DNA of 42,094 nt from IMG/VR virus record IMGVR_UViG_3300030410_000069, positions 1 to 42,094 of that record. One strand, 5' to 3'. Shown one piece after another: positions 6,501-13,814 of this stretch (within the stretch, counting starts at the first letter, position 1; every line of letters starts with the position of its first letter). The notes under the pieces are model-generated. The model was not told where the DNA came from. It ran no database searches and saw only the letters and a program-made list of their open reading frames with translations. The stretch comes from a virus. The position numbers were made by a program, and so were the translations under genes.

Positions 6501-7456
6501 TGGAAGAGCTGGACAATTACTGCTCCGAGGACGACGACGACATCTCCAACGACCCAGGCGGAGAGCCTGACGGTTCGGAGGTTATGGACAACTGCGTCAG
6601 AAGCTTCATGGAGCGGCTAAAGGGTGAGGGACCACCGGAGATTAGCACCGGCATCAAGGCCCTGGACCAGGCCATCATCGGGCTGCGGCCCAAGAAGATG
6701 TACGTAATCGCGGCACGCCCGGGCATGGGCAAGACGGCCATGAAGGACACCATCCGTCGTTCGGTCATGGAGCAGGGCTACGTGGTCTGTGACTTCAACC
6801 TGGAGATGGGAAGTGACGAGATTGGAGAGCGGGAGCTGGCCTTCCGGAGCATGGTCAACCTGCGCAAAGTCATGGCCGCTCGCGATGTTTCAGATGCCGA
6901 GCTGGCTAGAGTTGTTGGGGCGGCCGGAACGGTACCTAGGGGTCTATGGTGGGTCTACGACAATTGTTTTTCAATGGATGACATCCTCAAGCGCTGCCGC
7001 GCTGCGAAGAAACGCGCGAAGAAAGAAGGCAAGAAGGTCGGCCTGGTACTCATTGACTACTTGCAGCTCCTGTCGGACCAGGGCACTGAGGGGCGGCAAC
7101 AGTCGGTGTCTGCATGCAGCCGCCAGACGAAGATTCTCTCCAAGGAGATGGATGCAGCTGTTATCGCTCTGTCCCAACTCAACCGGCAGTGCGAGTTTCG
7201 CGAGGACAAGCGTCCCATGCTCTCGGACATTCGCGAGTCTGGAAGCATTGAGCAGGACGCCGACATGATTGGCTTCCTGTACCGAGAGCACCAGTACAAC
7301 CCCTCCACAAGCCCTGAGATTACGGAGCTAATCATCCGTAAGCAGCGAGCTGGGCCCACGGGAACGGTGCACATCAAGTTCAACCCGAAGACGGTTCACT
7401 TCTCCGACGTGGACCCGCCCAAGCCGCCTCCCGGTGAGATTGTGGAGCCATCTTGA
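6500..7456 (+). CDS. DnaB-type replicative helicase, RecA-like core only, 318 aa
   Basis: A DnaB_C domain protein. Residues 72-79 are the Walker A motif ARPGMGKT, 183-191 the Walker B strand VLIDYLQLL, and the region after IALSQLNRQ with LSDIRESGSIEQDADM matches the DnaB H4 motif and arginine-finger region. The family unwinds DNA at the replication fork as a hexamer. The first 45 residues are acidic and unlike the N-terminal collar domain of DnaB, so the primase-binding domain is missing or replaced; the protein is shorter than bacterial DnaB (about 470 residues). No primase or helicase loader is recognised nearby, so it may work with host factors. Ends with a proline-rich tail and a TTGA overlap with the next gene. 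Confidence 0.92.
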   Translation: MEELDNYCSEDDDDISNDPGGEPDGSEVMDNCVRSFMERLKGEGPPEISTGIKALDQAIIGLRPKKMYVIAARPGMGKTAMKDTIRRSVMEQGYVVCDFNLEMGSDEIGERELAFRSMVNLRKVMAARDVSDAELARVVGAAGTVPRGLWWVYDNCFSMDDILKRCRAAKKRAKKEGKKVGLVLIDYLQLLSDQGTEGRQQSVSACSRQTKILSKEMDAAVIALSQLNRQCEFREDKRPMLSDIRESGSIEQDADMIGFLYREHQYNPSTSPEITELIIRKQRAGPTGTVHIKFNPKTVHFSDVDPPKPPPGEIVEPS

Positions 7457-7698
7457 GCGGCCTAGGACAGTTCATTGACCAGGTAGAGCGAGACATCAGC
7501 AGTGCGGCTAGGGGCGGCTGCAAGGTCAGGGCGATGTATCTGGGGCCCGATGGGGAAGCTGGACTCCTGGCGGCTAACCTGGCATCCCCTCACCAAGACC
7601 TGGATGTAATGCCAGAGCTTCGCATCCACGGTGTACCGGTAAAGGTGCACAAGAGTATACCCGGTGGGCGCTTTCTATACCTTCTGGAGGCCGCATGA
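7453..7698 (+). CDS. Hypothetical protein, 81 aa
   Basis: Starts with TTG on a TTGA overlap with the helicase stop, implying coupled translation. The N-terminal helix (LGQFIDQVERDISSAARGG) is followed by an alpha/beta pattern with LRIHGVPVKVH. No recognised family. Placed between the helicase and the DUF3310 gene in the replication operon. Confidence 0.6.
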   Translation: MSGLGQFIDQVERDISSAARGGCKVRAMYLGPDGEAGLLAANLASPHQDLDVMPELRIHGVPVKVHKSIPGGRFLYLLEAA

Positions 7699-7913
7699 GC
7701 GAGGTCAACAAGCCTGAGCACTACACCGCCCATCCGTCGGGCGTGGAGTGCATCACCATTACCGAGCACATGAACTTCAACCTGGGTAACGCCATAAAGT
7801 ACATCTGGCGTAGCTCACTCAAGGGCAAGCATCGCCAGGACCTTGAGAAGGCAATCTGGTATCTGAACCGAGAACTAAGCAGGAGCTACCCCGATGGCAA
7901 AAGCGAAGATTGA
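7695..7913 (+). CDS. DUF3310 family protein, 72 aa
   Basis: Begins VNKPEHYTAHPSGVECI and continues NFNLGNAIKYIWRSSLKG then DLEKAIWYLNREL. This order (N-x-P-x-HY, GNAIKY-x-WR, DLEKA-x-WYL) is diagnostic for DUF3310, a small phage family often labelled nucleotide-kinase-like. The biochemical role is unproven. It overlaps both neighbours (ATGA at the start, 20 bases at the end). Confidence 0.88.
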   Translation: MSEVNKPEHYTAHPSGVECITITEHMNFNLGNAIKYIWRSSLKGKHRQDLEKAIWYLNRELSRSYPDGKSED

Positions 7914-8082
7914 CGCGAAAGTTGTTCTCACCATTGAGATGACCGTTTCCGAGGCGATCCACCTGCATTTGTGGATTATGGCCGTAAGAGACGGTCGCAA
8001 CCTAACCGGTCCACAGCCGAACCTTGGACCCGTGACCAGGGCAATGCTCAAAGCATTCAACAAGAAGAATGGTGTCAAATGA
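7894..8082 (+). CDS. Small hypothetical protein, 62 aa (paralog of next gene)
   Basis: Starts at ATG 7894 within the end of DUF3310. Pattern: VVLTIEMTVSEAIHLHLWIMAVRDGRNL then a C-terminal helix LKAFNKKNGV. The same strand-turn-helix plan and several residues recur in the next gene (ISVDLTVEEA, VVLRDARDL, LRAFLAKHGV), so the two look like a diverged tandem duplication. No named family. Ends on an ATGA overlap. Confidence 0.65.
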   Translation: MAKAKIDAKVVLTIEMTVSEAIHLHLWIMAVRDGRNLTGPQPNLGPVTRAMLKAFNKKNGVK

Positions 8083-8303
8083 GAACGCACGAATTCACGT
8101 TCAAGAAGACGGTCAAGCGTTCGCAGGAGTTTGCGGCAATCAGCGTTGACCTGACGGTGGAGGAGGCGAGGTGCATGGTTGTCGTGCTCAGGGATGCCCG
8201 CGACCTGCCCAGCATGGCAGCCGCAGTACTTCTGGACACGCTGGAGGATAGCCTGCGGGCCTTCTTGGCCAAGCACGGCGTGTACGTTGAAAACCAGGCG
8301 TAA
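8079..8303 (+). CDS. Small hypothetical protein, 74 aa (paralog of preceding gene)
   Basis: ATG at 8079 overlapping the stop of the preceding gene. Residues about 20-70 read ISVDLTVEEARCMVVVLRDA, then LPSMAAAV and LRAFLAKHGVYVENQA, alignable with the upstream 62-residue protein. A short beta strand followed by TV-x-EA and a helical C terminus suggests a small binding domain. Function unknown. Confidence 0.65.
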   Translation: MRTHEFTFKKTVKRSQEFAAISVDLTVEEARCMVVVLRDARDLPSMAAAVLLDTLEDSLRAFLAKHGVYVENQA

Positions 8304-8739
8304 GGTCAAGAGTGCAAGACAGAAGGCGGGGACCAAGAAGCCCAGGGGTAAGTACCTCAAGGACGGCAGCGTCAAAGAGGCTTTCATTCAGGCGGAGATT
8401 CTGGCGTGGCTGCGCAGCACCGGCCTTCTACATTGGCGCAGCAATTCTGGCAGTCTGTTCCTGCACGGTCGCCACATCAATCTGGGTCCGCTTGGGTGTG
8501 CTGACATTAGCCTGGTACTTCCAACTCACGGCACTTTCGTGGGTCTTGAGGTCAAGTCAGCGAAGGGCAAGCTAAGGCCTGAGCAGGTCAAGTACGCGGC
8601 GGGGCTGACCAAGATGGGGGGTAAGTACTTCGTGGTCCGAAGCGTGCAGGATGCCAAGGACGCAGTGGCTGAGTGCCTGGGGAGTAACACATGGGAGAAG
8701 ATGTGCGAGTCACCGTTGAACTGGACAAAGGGAGGATGA
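8287..8739 (+). CDS. VRR-NUC domain nuclease, about 150 aa
   Basis: The domain runs from about residue 26 to 130: AEILAWLRSTGLLHWRSNSG, then GCADISLVLPTHGTFVGLEV followed by KSAKGKLRPEQ and GGKYFVVRSVQDA. The Asp in GCADIS, the E-x-K in LEVKS and the downstream Gln are the catalytic pattern of the VRR-NUC branch of the PD-(D/E)XK superfamily. Phage members act as Holliday-junction or flap nucleases. The start is uncertain: TTG at 8287 gives a basic N terminus; an ATG at 8194 would overlap the upstream gene by 110 bases. It fits with ERF, SSB and the other nuclease as a recombination set. Confidence 0.85.
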   Translation: MKTRRKVKSARQKAGTKKPRGKYLKDGSVKEAFIQAEILAWLRSTGLLHWRSNSGSLFLHGRHINLGPLGCADISLVLPTHGTFVGLEVKSAKGKLRPEQVKYAAGLTKMGGKYFVVRSVQDAKDAVAECLGSNTWEKMCESPLNWTKGG

Positions 8740-8936
8740 GCTGTGAAGCACCTACGCTGGAAGTGGCTCGTCTCGTGGCTTCGGCCCATGGGTACGACGT
8801 GGACTTGGAGCCGATGGAGCCCGGTCGCGTGAAGCTCACGGCTGTACACCGCAAGAAGGGCACCACCATATCCTTCTCTGGCAGTGGTGAGAACGAGGTG
8901 GCCTTCAAGATGCTTGAGGGCTTTTATCTTGGATAG
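8691..8936 (+). CDS. Hypothetical protein, 81 aa
   Basis: ATG at 8691 with GGGGAG seven bases upstream, overlapping the VRR-NUC gene by 49 bases. Strand-rich sequence (VRVTVELDKGRMSCEA, VKLTAVHRKKGTTISFSG), probably a small beta-sheet domain. No family recognised. Lies directly before the ERF gene. Confidence 0.65.
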   Translation: MGEDVRVTVELDKGRMSCEAPTLEVARLVASAHGYDVDLEPMEPGRVKLTAVHRKKGTTISFSGSGENEVAFKMLEGFYLG

Positions 8937-8961
8937 CTACACGACAAAGGGAGGATGGAGC

Positions 8962-9573
8962 ATGAGCGACAACATCAAGGACCTGGCAGCAGCTTTCGCA
9001 CGGGCTCAGGGCAAGGTGGAGAACGCCACCAAGCTGAGCAACAACCCGCACTTCAAGAGCAAGTACGCTGACCTTGCCCAGGTGTGGTCCACCATCCGCG
9101 AGGCCTTTACCTCTGAGGGCCTGGCCATCATCCAGTTCCCGTGCGAGGCCGGTGAGGGCCGCATCGGCGTCCGCACCATCGTCACCCACTCATCCGGTCA
9201 GTCCATTGAGGAGCGTTTCTCCATGGGCATCAAGGAGCCCAACAACCCCCAGGCAGCGGGCTCCGCTTACACCTACGCACGGCGCTACAGCCTCATGGCC
9301 GTGGCAGGAATCGGGAGTGAGGATGACGACGGTAACGCTGCTGCGGGCAAGCCTGGTCCTTCTCTGCCTGCTGTGGATTACACGGCAGCGTTCGCAGAGG
9401 CGCTCACCAAGCTGAACACAGCCACCGACGAGGAGGCCCGCAAGCTCTACGCCGAGGTCCGCAACAGCGGCATGGCGGAACCTCACAAGGCCGGCCTGCT
9501 CAGGCAGATGTACGAGAACATCCAGGCGCGTACCGAAACGAAGACCACCAAGACCACGAAGGGAACCAAGTAA
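8962..9573 (+). CDS. erf: ERF-family single-strand annealing recombinase, 203 aa
   Basis: ATG at 8962 follows a strong ribosome site (AGGGAGGATGGAGC). Residues 1-120 match the ERF superfamily: AFARAQGKVENATKLSNNPH, then FKSKYADLAQVWSTIREAF, GLAIIQFP, and GSAYTYARRYSLMAVAGI, ending with an acidic DDDGN. ERF proteins anneal complementary single strands and promote phage recombination and genome circularisation or concatemer formation. The C-terminal 80 residues are a helical segment and a Thr/Lys-rich tail. The next gene, an SSB-like protein, begins two bases after the stop. Confidence 0.92.
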   Translation: MSDNIKDLAAAFARAQGKVENATKLSNNPHFKSKYADLAQVWSTIREAFTSEGLAIIQFPCEAGEGRIGVRTIVTHSSGQSIEERFSMGIKEPNNPQAAGSAYTYARRYSLMAVAGIGSEDDDGNAAAGKPGPSLPAVDYTAAFAEALTKLNTATDEEARKLYAEVRNSGMAEPHKAGLLRQMYENIQARTETKTTKTTKGTK

Positions 9574-9574
9574 C

Positions 9575-9970
9575 ATGGCGACGATTGAGGGACGCGGGTT
9601 CGCTGGCAAGATTGAGCTTAAGGAGTCCGCGCAGGGCCCCTACTGCCGCTTCCAGGTGGCGGTGCAGCAGAAGTACAAGGACAAGAACAAGGTGGAGGTC
9701 AAGGAGACCATCTACTGGCGCTGTGTGAGCTTCAAGCCGGAATGCTTCCCCACGGACGGGGAGTACATGGGCGTCACCGGGTACGTCACCCTGACCAAGT
9801 GGGACGGTGGACAGAGCGGCAAGGGGGGCGTCAATGTGGAAGTCAATGTGCAAAGTGTGGAACGCCTCGCTCAGCGGGAGGGCAATGGTGCAGGCGGTAA
9901 GCCTCGCGCTACTGTGGCTGAGTCTGCTCCTCCCAGCGACCCGTTCGCCCTCAGCCCCGAGAAGCCGTAA
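9575..9970 (+). CDS. ssb: Single-stranded DNA-binding protein, OB-fold, 131 aa
   Basis: Starts MATIEGRGFAGKIELKESA, continues with YCRFQVAVQQKYKDKNKVEV, WRCVSFKPE, YMGVTGYVTLTKWDGG and NVEVNVQSVERL. The order of strands, with the aromatic-rich third strand and the glycine-terminated loop, fits the bacterial SSB OB-fold. The tail is Pro/Ala/Ser-rich and ends SDPFALSPEKP, reminiscent of, but lacking, the acidic DDDIPF tip used by host SSB to dock partners. It probably works with ERF and the nucleases. Confidence 0.8.
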   Translation: MATIEGRGFAGKIELKESAQGPYCRFQVAVQQKYKDKNKVEVKETIYWRCVSFKPECFPTDGEYMGVTGYVTLTKWDGGQSGKGGVNVEVNVQSVERLAQREGNGAGGKPRATVAESAPPSDPFALSPEKP

Positions 9971-9971
9971 C

Positions 9972-10136
9972 GTGCGGTACAAGAAGCGGGTGATTGAGGT
10001 CCTTTACCCAGGCACGACCATTGAGCAGCTCAACGGATGGCCCGGTACCGAGGTCTGGCACGGTGACAGCTGGCAGTACCTGGGCAGCTTCAACAGCGAG
10101 GGCGTGTTCGTGACCTTCATGAACACGCTGAACTAG
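9972..10136 (+). CDS. Small hypothetical protein, 54 aa
   Basis: GTG at 9972 directly after the SSB stop. Basic start (RYKKRVIEVLYPGTT) and an aromatic-rich C-terminal half (WHGDSWQYLGSFNSEGVFVTF). The longer frame from 9807 overlaps the ssb gene and is not used. No family recognised. The stop at 10136 abuts the GTG of the next gene. Confidence 0.6.
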   Translation: MRYKKRVIEVLYPGTTIEQLNGWPGTEVWHGDSWQYLGSFNSEGVFVTFMNTLN

Positions 10137-11168
10137 GTGGGAGCCAGCGCGAGCAAGTCGGCCCTCATCCTTAGCCCCTGTCTGAGGTGGGCCGCGATCG
10201 GCATGAAGGAATACGAGGACGCGTTCGCCGATACCACCAAGCGTGACAACGGGACCAGCTTCCACGCTGGCATGGATGCCTACTACCGAGACAGGGACTT
10301 GCGTGCCAAGAGCCCCTACATCCAGGACCTTGAGCTGGTTGGCTGGGGCCGCCAGATTGACCTCTGGAAGCCCCGTGAGCCCCAGGTGGCCAACTGGGTG
10401 CACGATGCCATCGCGTGGTCTGAGGAGCACCTGGAGCCACGGCTAAGCCTCATTGAAAGTGAGGTCTATGTCGCCTTCAACTTCGCCAACGGACTGCATC
10501 ATGTTGACGCCGAGGTGCGGGACCGCAAGTACCCGAAGATGCCCGGTTACCTACCTGGCACCTGTGACGTTGTGGGCGTACTTCTGTCGGGGCGACTACT
10601 GGTGGCCGACTGGAAGACCGGAGGCGGTACAGGTGCCGACAAGCAGCTGCTCACTCTGGCTCTTGGCCTTCGCGAAGAGTACAGGGCACCAGACGGGTCA
10701 CTTCGGCCTGTCACCCTGGCGGTGCTTTACGCCGGCAGTGAGGGTGTGCGACCTCACGAGTGGGAGGTGACCAATGAGGAGCTTGAGCAGCACCGTATCG
10801 CCATGCACCTGCAACTCGTGGACGTGGGCGTCAGGACTGAACCGGTGCCTGGCACGCACTGCCACAACCTTTACTGCAACCATCTGGCTTACTGCCCTGG
10901 CATCTCAGCAATCGTGGACGACGCGGCTGAATCTCCTGAAGGCCTTCTACCGGCGAAGCAGCTGGCGCGTAAGTTCACCATGGGTGGAGAGTTTACATCT
11001 GCCCAGCACGCGGGGTACGTAATGAGCAGGGTCACGGCAGCCAAGCGCCAGCTTGACTATCATTCCGCCAGGGTCAAAAGGCATCTGGCAAACGGTGGCA
11101 AGGTGCTTGCCGACGACTTAGAATTCAGCAATGGGCCAAATGGACACCGCTGGAAGCCAAAGAAGTGA
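10137..11168 (+). CDS. RecB/Cas4-like PD-(D/E)XK exonuclease, 343 aa
   Basis: GTG start directly after the preceding stop. The N terminus resembles the PDDEXK_1 family (SALILSPCLRWAAIGMKEYE). The nuclease core is at about residues 142-164: GTCDVVGVL, then GRLLVADWKTG, giving the Asp and D-x-K of the active site. At about 242-257 a Cys/His cluster HCHNLYCNHLAYCPG resembles the C-terminal cysteine motif that binds an iron-sulfur cluster in Cas4, AddB and RecB-like phage exonucleases. It is probably the end-resecting partner of ERF. It overlaps the downstream HNH gene by 38 bases. Confidence 0.82.
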   Translation: MGASASKSALILSPCLRWAAIGMKEYEDAFADTTKRDNGTSFHAGMDAYYRDRDLRAKSPYIQDLELVGWGRQIDLWKPREPQVANWVHDAIAWSEEHLEPRLSLIESEVYVAFNFANGLHHVDAEVRDRKYPKMPGYLPGTCDVVGVLLSGRLLVADWKTGGGTGADKQLLTLALGLREEYRAPDGSLRPVTLAVLYAGSEGVRPHEWEVTNEELEQHRIAMHLQLVDVGVRTEPVPGTHCHNLYCNHLAYCPGISAIVDDAAESPEGLLPAKQLARKFTMGGEFTSAQHAGYVMSRVTAAKRQLDYHSARVKRHLANGGKVLADDLEFSNGPNGHRWKPKK

Positions 11169-11583
11169 CTGCGTTGAGTGGGGCGGTCGCATCACTAGGA
11201 GCGGATACGGCCGACTTGACGTGAACAGGGAAGGTGGGTGGATACAGATTTACGCCCACCGTCTCATGTACGAGTTTCTACACGGGCCAATCCCTCCGGG
11301 GATGCACGTGATGCACAAGTGCGACAACCCGCCGTGCTGCAAACCAAGCCATTTGCTCCTTGGTACCAACGCTGACAACGTTGCTGACAAGGTGGCAAAG
11401 GGTCGTCAGACCAGCGGAGAGTCCCACCACACAGCTAAGATGACAGCTTCGGACGTTGGTGGAATCAGGCACCTGCTTTCTACCGGGCTGAGCACGGTGG
11501 AGATTGGTCGGGCGCTTGGTATCCCTCGTCAAACAATCAACGACATAAAGGCGGGTAGAACGTGGCGGACAAAAAAGACGTAG
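11131..11583 (+). CDS. HNH endonuclease with C-terminal helix-turn-helix, 150 aa
   Basis: Residues 41-81 contain YAHRLMYEFLHG and MHVMHKCDNPPCCKPSHLLL, the zinc-bound HNH pattern of homing-type endonucleases with catalytic His62 and metal His74. Residues 104-141 (MTASDVGGIRHLLSTGLSTV then EIGRALGIPRQTINDIKAG) form a helix-turn-helix typical of the same proteins. It is probably a free-standing homing endonuclease or a nicking enzyme in DNA processing. A related protein on the other strand at 17059-17607 lacks the equivalent catalytic His. Overlaps genes on both sides. Confidence 0.88.
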   Translation: MGQMDTAGSQRSDCVEWGGRITRSGYGRLDVNREGGWIQIYAHRLMYEFLHGPIPPGMHVMHKCDNPPCCKPSHLLLGTNADNVADKVAKGRQTSGESHHTAKMTASDVGGIRHLLSTGLSTVEIGRALGIPRQTINDIKAGRTWRTKKT

Positions 11584-11936
11584 CTCCGGGTGTTGTCTTT
11601 GAAAAAGCCGCTCGGCTTCGCGTGGAGTTTTGGGCATCCACCATTGACGCTTTTTTCCAGGACTTCCTGGAGAAGGCCGGAGACAACGACAAGCTGGGCA
11701 CCATCGTTGCGGCGGCCCGTCTGGCGCAGCTGGGTGAGTGCATCTCCAGGGAGTACGAGGCCAACTGTGGCGGCTTGTGCGAGAGCAAGACCGAGATCAA
11801 GGCAGCACAACAGGCGGCCGTGCTGGTGAATGAGATGTGCGAAAAGAACGCAGAGAGGTGTCAGTCCCTCATCCCCGCCCAGGAGGCGGAAGGTGCTCTG
11901 TTGCTGACTGGTACAGGGGACCGCTCCCTGAACTAG
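11562..11936 (+). CDS. Helical hypothetical protein, 124 aa
   Basis: GTG at 11562 inside the end of the HNH gene. Almost wholly helical, with four cysteines (LGECISREYEANCGGLCESK, MCEKNAERC). No family motif. It is the last gene of the rightward early operon: 98 bases downstream lies a strong rho-independent terminator. Confidence 0.65.
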   Translation: MADKKDVAPGVVFEKAARLRVEFWASTIDAFFQDFLEKAGDNDKLGTIVAAARLAQLGECISREYEANCGGLCESKTEIKAAQQAAVLVNEMCEKNAERCQSLIPAQEAEGALLLTGTGDRSLN

Positions 11937-12034
11937 GCCTTCCGCTGGGAGGCACTAAATCTGCGGCTTCCTTTAAGGAACGCCTTACGCTTTGGGCCCG
12001 TTTCGGCGGACACTTTCTCCTGCAAAAACCTGAG

Positions 12035-12069
12035 GCCCGGAAGATGGATTTTCCATTTCCCGGGCTTTT
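12035..12069 (+). terminator. Rho-independent terminator of the early operon
   Basis: The arm GCCCGGAAGATGGA pairs with TCCATTTCCCGGGC around a TTT loop: 14 positions with one A-C mismatch and one G-T pair. TTTT follows directly, then more T-rich DNA (GTTTTATTTT). A run of five A lies a few bases upstream, so weak activity in the other direction is conceivable. Confidence 0.85.
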
Positions 12070-12315
12070 GGCCGTTTTATTTTCCCTCTGAAATTTCGGC
12101 CCCGATTTGCCTTTAGAGCGCTTGGCTACCAAGATTCTTTACTGGTCGCCGGAGCACACCGGCGCGCACCACCGCACCGCACTCCACTCCACCCTGATGC
12201 GCACCACTGACGTGTGCGCACTGCAAGAACCGTTCCGTCGGTTGGCACGCTTCGTGACGGTACGAACATTGCTACGCGATACCCCACCGGCCCTGGGTAG
12301 CCTTTCCCGGGCAGG

Positions 12316-12418
12316 GTGTCCAGCTGGACACAAGCAGTGTCAAACTGGACACAAGCCAAGTGCCCGATGTTGCTACGGTAATCCAGATTCCAGTAAAACC
12401 GCGTGTCATCCGGGACAC
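12316..12418. promoter_or_regulatory. Triple operator-like array GTGTC-N6-GACAC
   Basis: Three 16-base sites share the half-sites GTGTC and GACAC. Site 1 at 12316-12331 is the perfect palindrome GTGTCCAGCTGGACAC. Site 2 at 12337-12352 is GTGTCAAACTGGACAC. Site 3 at 12403-12418 is GTGTCATCCGGGACAC. Sites 1 and 2 start 21 bases apart, about two helical turns, and are followed by the same bases CAAGC-shifted flank (AAGC). This is the arrangement of cooperative repressor or activator binding. No obvious DNA-binding partner gene lies next to it. Confidence 0.65.
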
Positions 12419-12541
12419 CGCTCCCCTCGCCCGCGCCCACTGATTCCGCACACTTGCACGGTTCTGAGCGTTGGCAGCAGTGTTGCATTACCTCTTATCA
12501 CGAGTGACGGAGAGTCCCTCGCAACACCGGAGCCAGCCCAC

Positions 12542-12784
12542 ATGATTCTCACCGTCTGCGTCTTCTCGTTTCTCTCCCTTACGGGCCCTGCGGCCGACAG
12601 TGAGACCTGTTACCGCGCTACGTCCAAAGACCTATCAGACATCAGGGTCGCCTGCTCAGCACTGGACCGCGACCCGCTCAGCACGTGTGAAGTGCAGCAG
12701 GTAGGAGCGACCAAATTCTTCGTACGCATCAGGCATATTGAGACCCATTCGGACACGGTCACTCGCGCCAAGGAAGAGGTCTGA
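12542..12784 (+). CDS. Secreted three-cysteine protein, 80 aa
   Basis: ATG at 12542 gives a signal peptide (ILTVCVFSFLSLTGPAADS, cleavage likely near residues 18-20). The mature part has Cys at 23, 38 and 49, with the block ACSALDRDPLSTCE. The same block with identical cysteine spacing (15 and 11 residues) is present in the protein encoded at 16665-16862 on the other strand, so the two form a small family. It is the first gene after the operator array. Function unknown; export to the periplasm or cell surface is inferred. Confidence 0.7.
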   Translation: MILTVCVFSFLSLTGPAADSETCYRATSKDLSDIRVACSALDRDPLSTCEVQQVGATKFFVRIRHIETHSDTVTRAKEEV

Positions 12785-12786
12785 GC

Positions 12787-12990
12787 ATGATTCACCGCTC
12801 CAAAACTAGCGTCGTTACCTACCAGTTTGCCTACGTCCCCGGTGAGTGTGACATGTGCGACAAGCATTCGGAGAATCCCTACCCTGGAACGCCCGCACTT
12901 GGCGCCGTGAGCCACGGCGCACACTTCGGAATATGCGAGTCTTGTGCGGTGGAAGACATGATTGCAGCAGCAGAAAGCGGAGCGGTCTGA
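12787..12990 (+). CDS. Zinc-ribbon-like small protein, 67 aa
   Basis: ATG at 12787, two bases after the preceding stop. CDMC at about residues 21-24 and CESC at about 51-54 form two C-x-x-C knuckles, the usual ligand set of a zinc ribbon. Probably binds nucleic acid or protein. No family name assigned. Confidence 0.65.
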   Translation: MIHRSKTSVVTYQFAYVPGECDMCDKHSENPYPGTPALGAVSHGAHFGICESCAVEDMIAAAESGAV

Positions 12991-12992
12991 AC

Positions 12993-13106
12993 ATGTACAC
13001 CTACGGCCGCTCTCCTCTCATCGTTCTGTCCCGCAACTGGGTGCAGCACTACTGCCTGCACATGATTGCCCGCGAGCCTTACGGCTATATCCAGGACCGC
13101 AAGTGA
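12993..13106 (+). CDS. Very small hypothetical protein, 37 aa
   Basis: ATG at 12993, two bases after the preceding stop and ending on a GTGA overlap with the next gene. Sequence is aromatic-rich (MYTYGRSPLIVLSRNWVQHY). No membrane segment clear enough to call. Support is its fit into the gene train, without which a real gap of about 110 bases would remain. Confidence 0.45.
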   Translation: MYTYGRSPLIVLSRNWVQHYCLHMIAREPYGYIQDRK

Positions 13107-13423
13107 CCGGCATCCACGTACGGTGCATCCTTGACCTGGCTTGGGCTGACGGCGAAACGATGTACGACGATAGGTACGAGGTGAGTGGCCTAGCCCACCG
13201 TGAGCCGTGTGGTTACGGTTGGGCAGATAGCTTTTGCTTCTCAATAACCGACGTTCTTATCTCGGCGCCCGACGGGGACGTCGCCACCTCCCGAGCGGTG
13301 CCCGAATGTCTACCGTCCAGCTGGTACGACGAGGCAGAGAGTGCACTGGCGGAGCAGGCTCGCGAGGACTACGACAACCGCGAGGACGACAGACCGGACC
13401 CCTACACACTTGAGGATTACTGA
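13103..13423 (+). CDS. Acidic hypothetical protein, 106 aa
   Basis: GTG at 13103 overlapping the upstream stop. The N-terminal half is strand-rich and aromatic (HVRCILDLAWADGETMYDD); the C-terminal 35 residues are very acidic (AREDYDNREDDRPDPYTLED). Strongly acidic tails are common in phage proteins that mimic DNA or bind basic host proteins, but nothing specific is seen here. Confidence 0.6.
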   Translation: MTGIHVRCILDLAWADGETMYDDRYEVSGLAHREPCGYGWADSFCFSITDVLISAPDGDVATSRAVPECLPSSWYDEAESALAEQAREDYDNREDDRPDPYTLEDY

Positions 13424-13424
13424 C

Positions 13425-13814
13425 ATGTACGAGAACCTGAACGTCTGCTTTCGCCTTCGCGTCCTTCTCGGCGACGGAAAGACTCTCGCGGTTACGGCTT
13501 GGGATGACGCCCATAGCAACTCTCCCTACCACCGCCGCATAGACGTTCGGGCTACGGTACTTTGGACCGAGGACGGAAAGCGTCGCAGCGCCACGCCGTT
13601 CAAGCGAGGAGACACTTACTGCGGTCTGCCCTCCGGGCACTGCACGGACAGCCAAGAGGCCAAGGCGCTCGTCCTGGGCTTGCTGGCGATGCGTCCCGGG
13701 GACACTGACCCGGACTACTTCTCCGACTACACTCCCGAGCAGCTGGCCTTCGCAAACGATTACTCTGACGAAATCACATGCGAGCAGATGCGCCGCTACG
13801 GGGAAGACTCATGA
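13425..13814 (+). CDS. Hypothetical protein, 129 aa
   Basis: ATG at 13425, one base after the preceding stop. Alternating beta-like stretches (VCFRLRVLLGDGKTLAVTAW, RIDVRATVLW) with an acidic C-terminal half. It shares length class and acidic end with the preceding gene but no clear homology. Ends on an ATGA overlap. Confidence 0.6.
   Translation: MYENLNVCFRLRVLLGDGKTLAVTAWDDAHSNSPYHRRIDVRATVLWTEDGKRRSATPFKRGDTYCGLPSGHCTDSQEAKALVLGLLAMRPGDTDPDYFSDYTPEQLAFANDYSDEITCEQMRRYGEDS

Larger units (their letters stand above)
11937..12541. other. Non-coding control region between the early and middle gene blocks
   Basis: About 600 bases without a convincing gene; open frames here lack ribosome sites and have poor composition. 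It holds the terminator at 12035-12069, small hairpins AACCG-N6-CGGTT (12228-12243) and TTCGT-N6-ACGAA (12251-12266), and the GTGTC-N6-GACAC array at 12316-12418. A weak promoter-like pair TTGGCA (12471) and TTATCA (12495) precedes the next gene. The frame that begins at 12107 is open through much of this region, but only its end from 12542 looks like a gene. Confidence 0.6.

Noticed and set aside
12107-12541. Upstream extension of the secreted protein frame, and a minus-strand 120-residue frame at 12126-12488
   Set aside because: They cover the terminator-proximal and operator region, have unusual composition and no ribosome site; the signal peptide starts cleanly at 12542.
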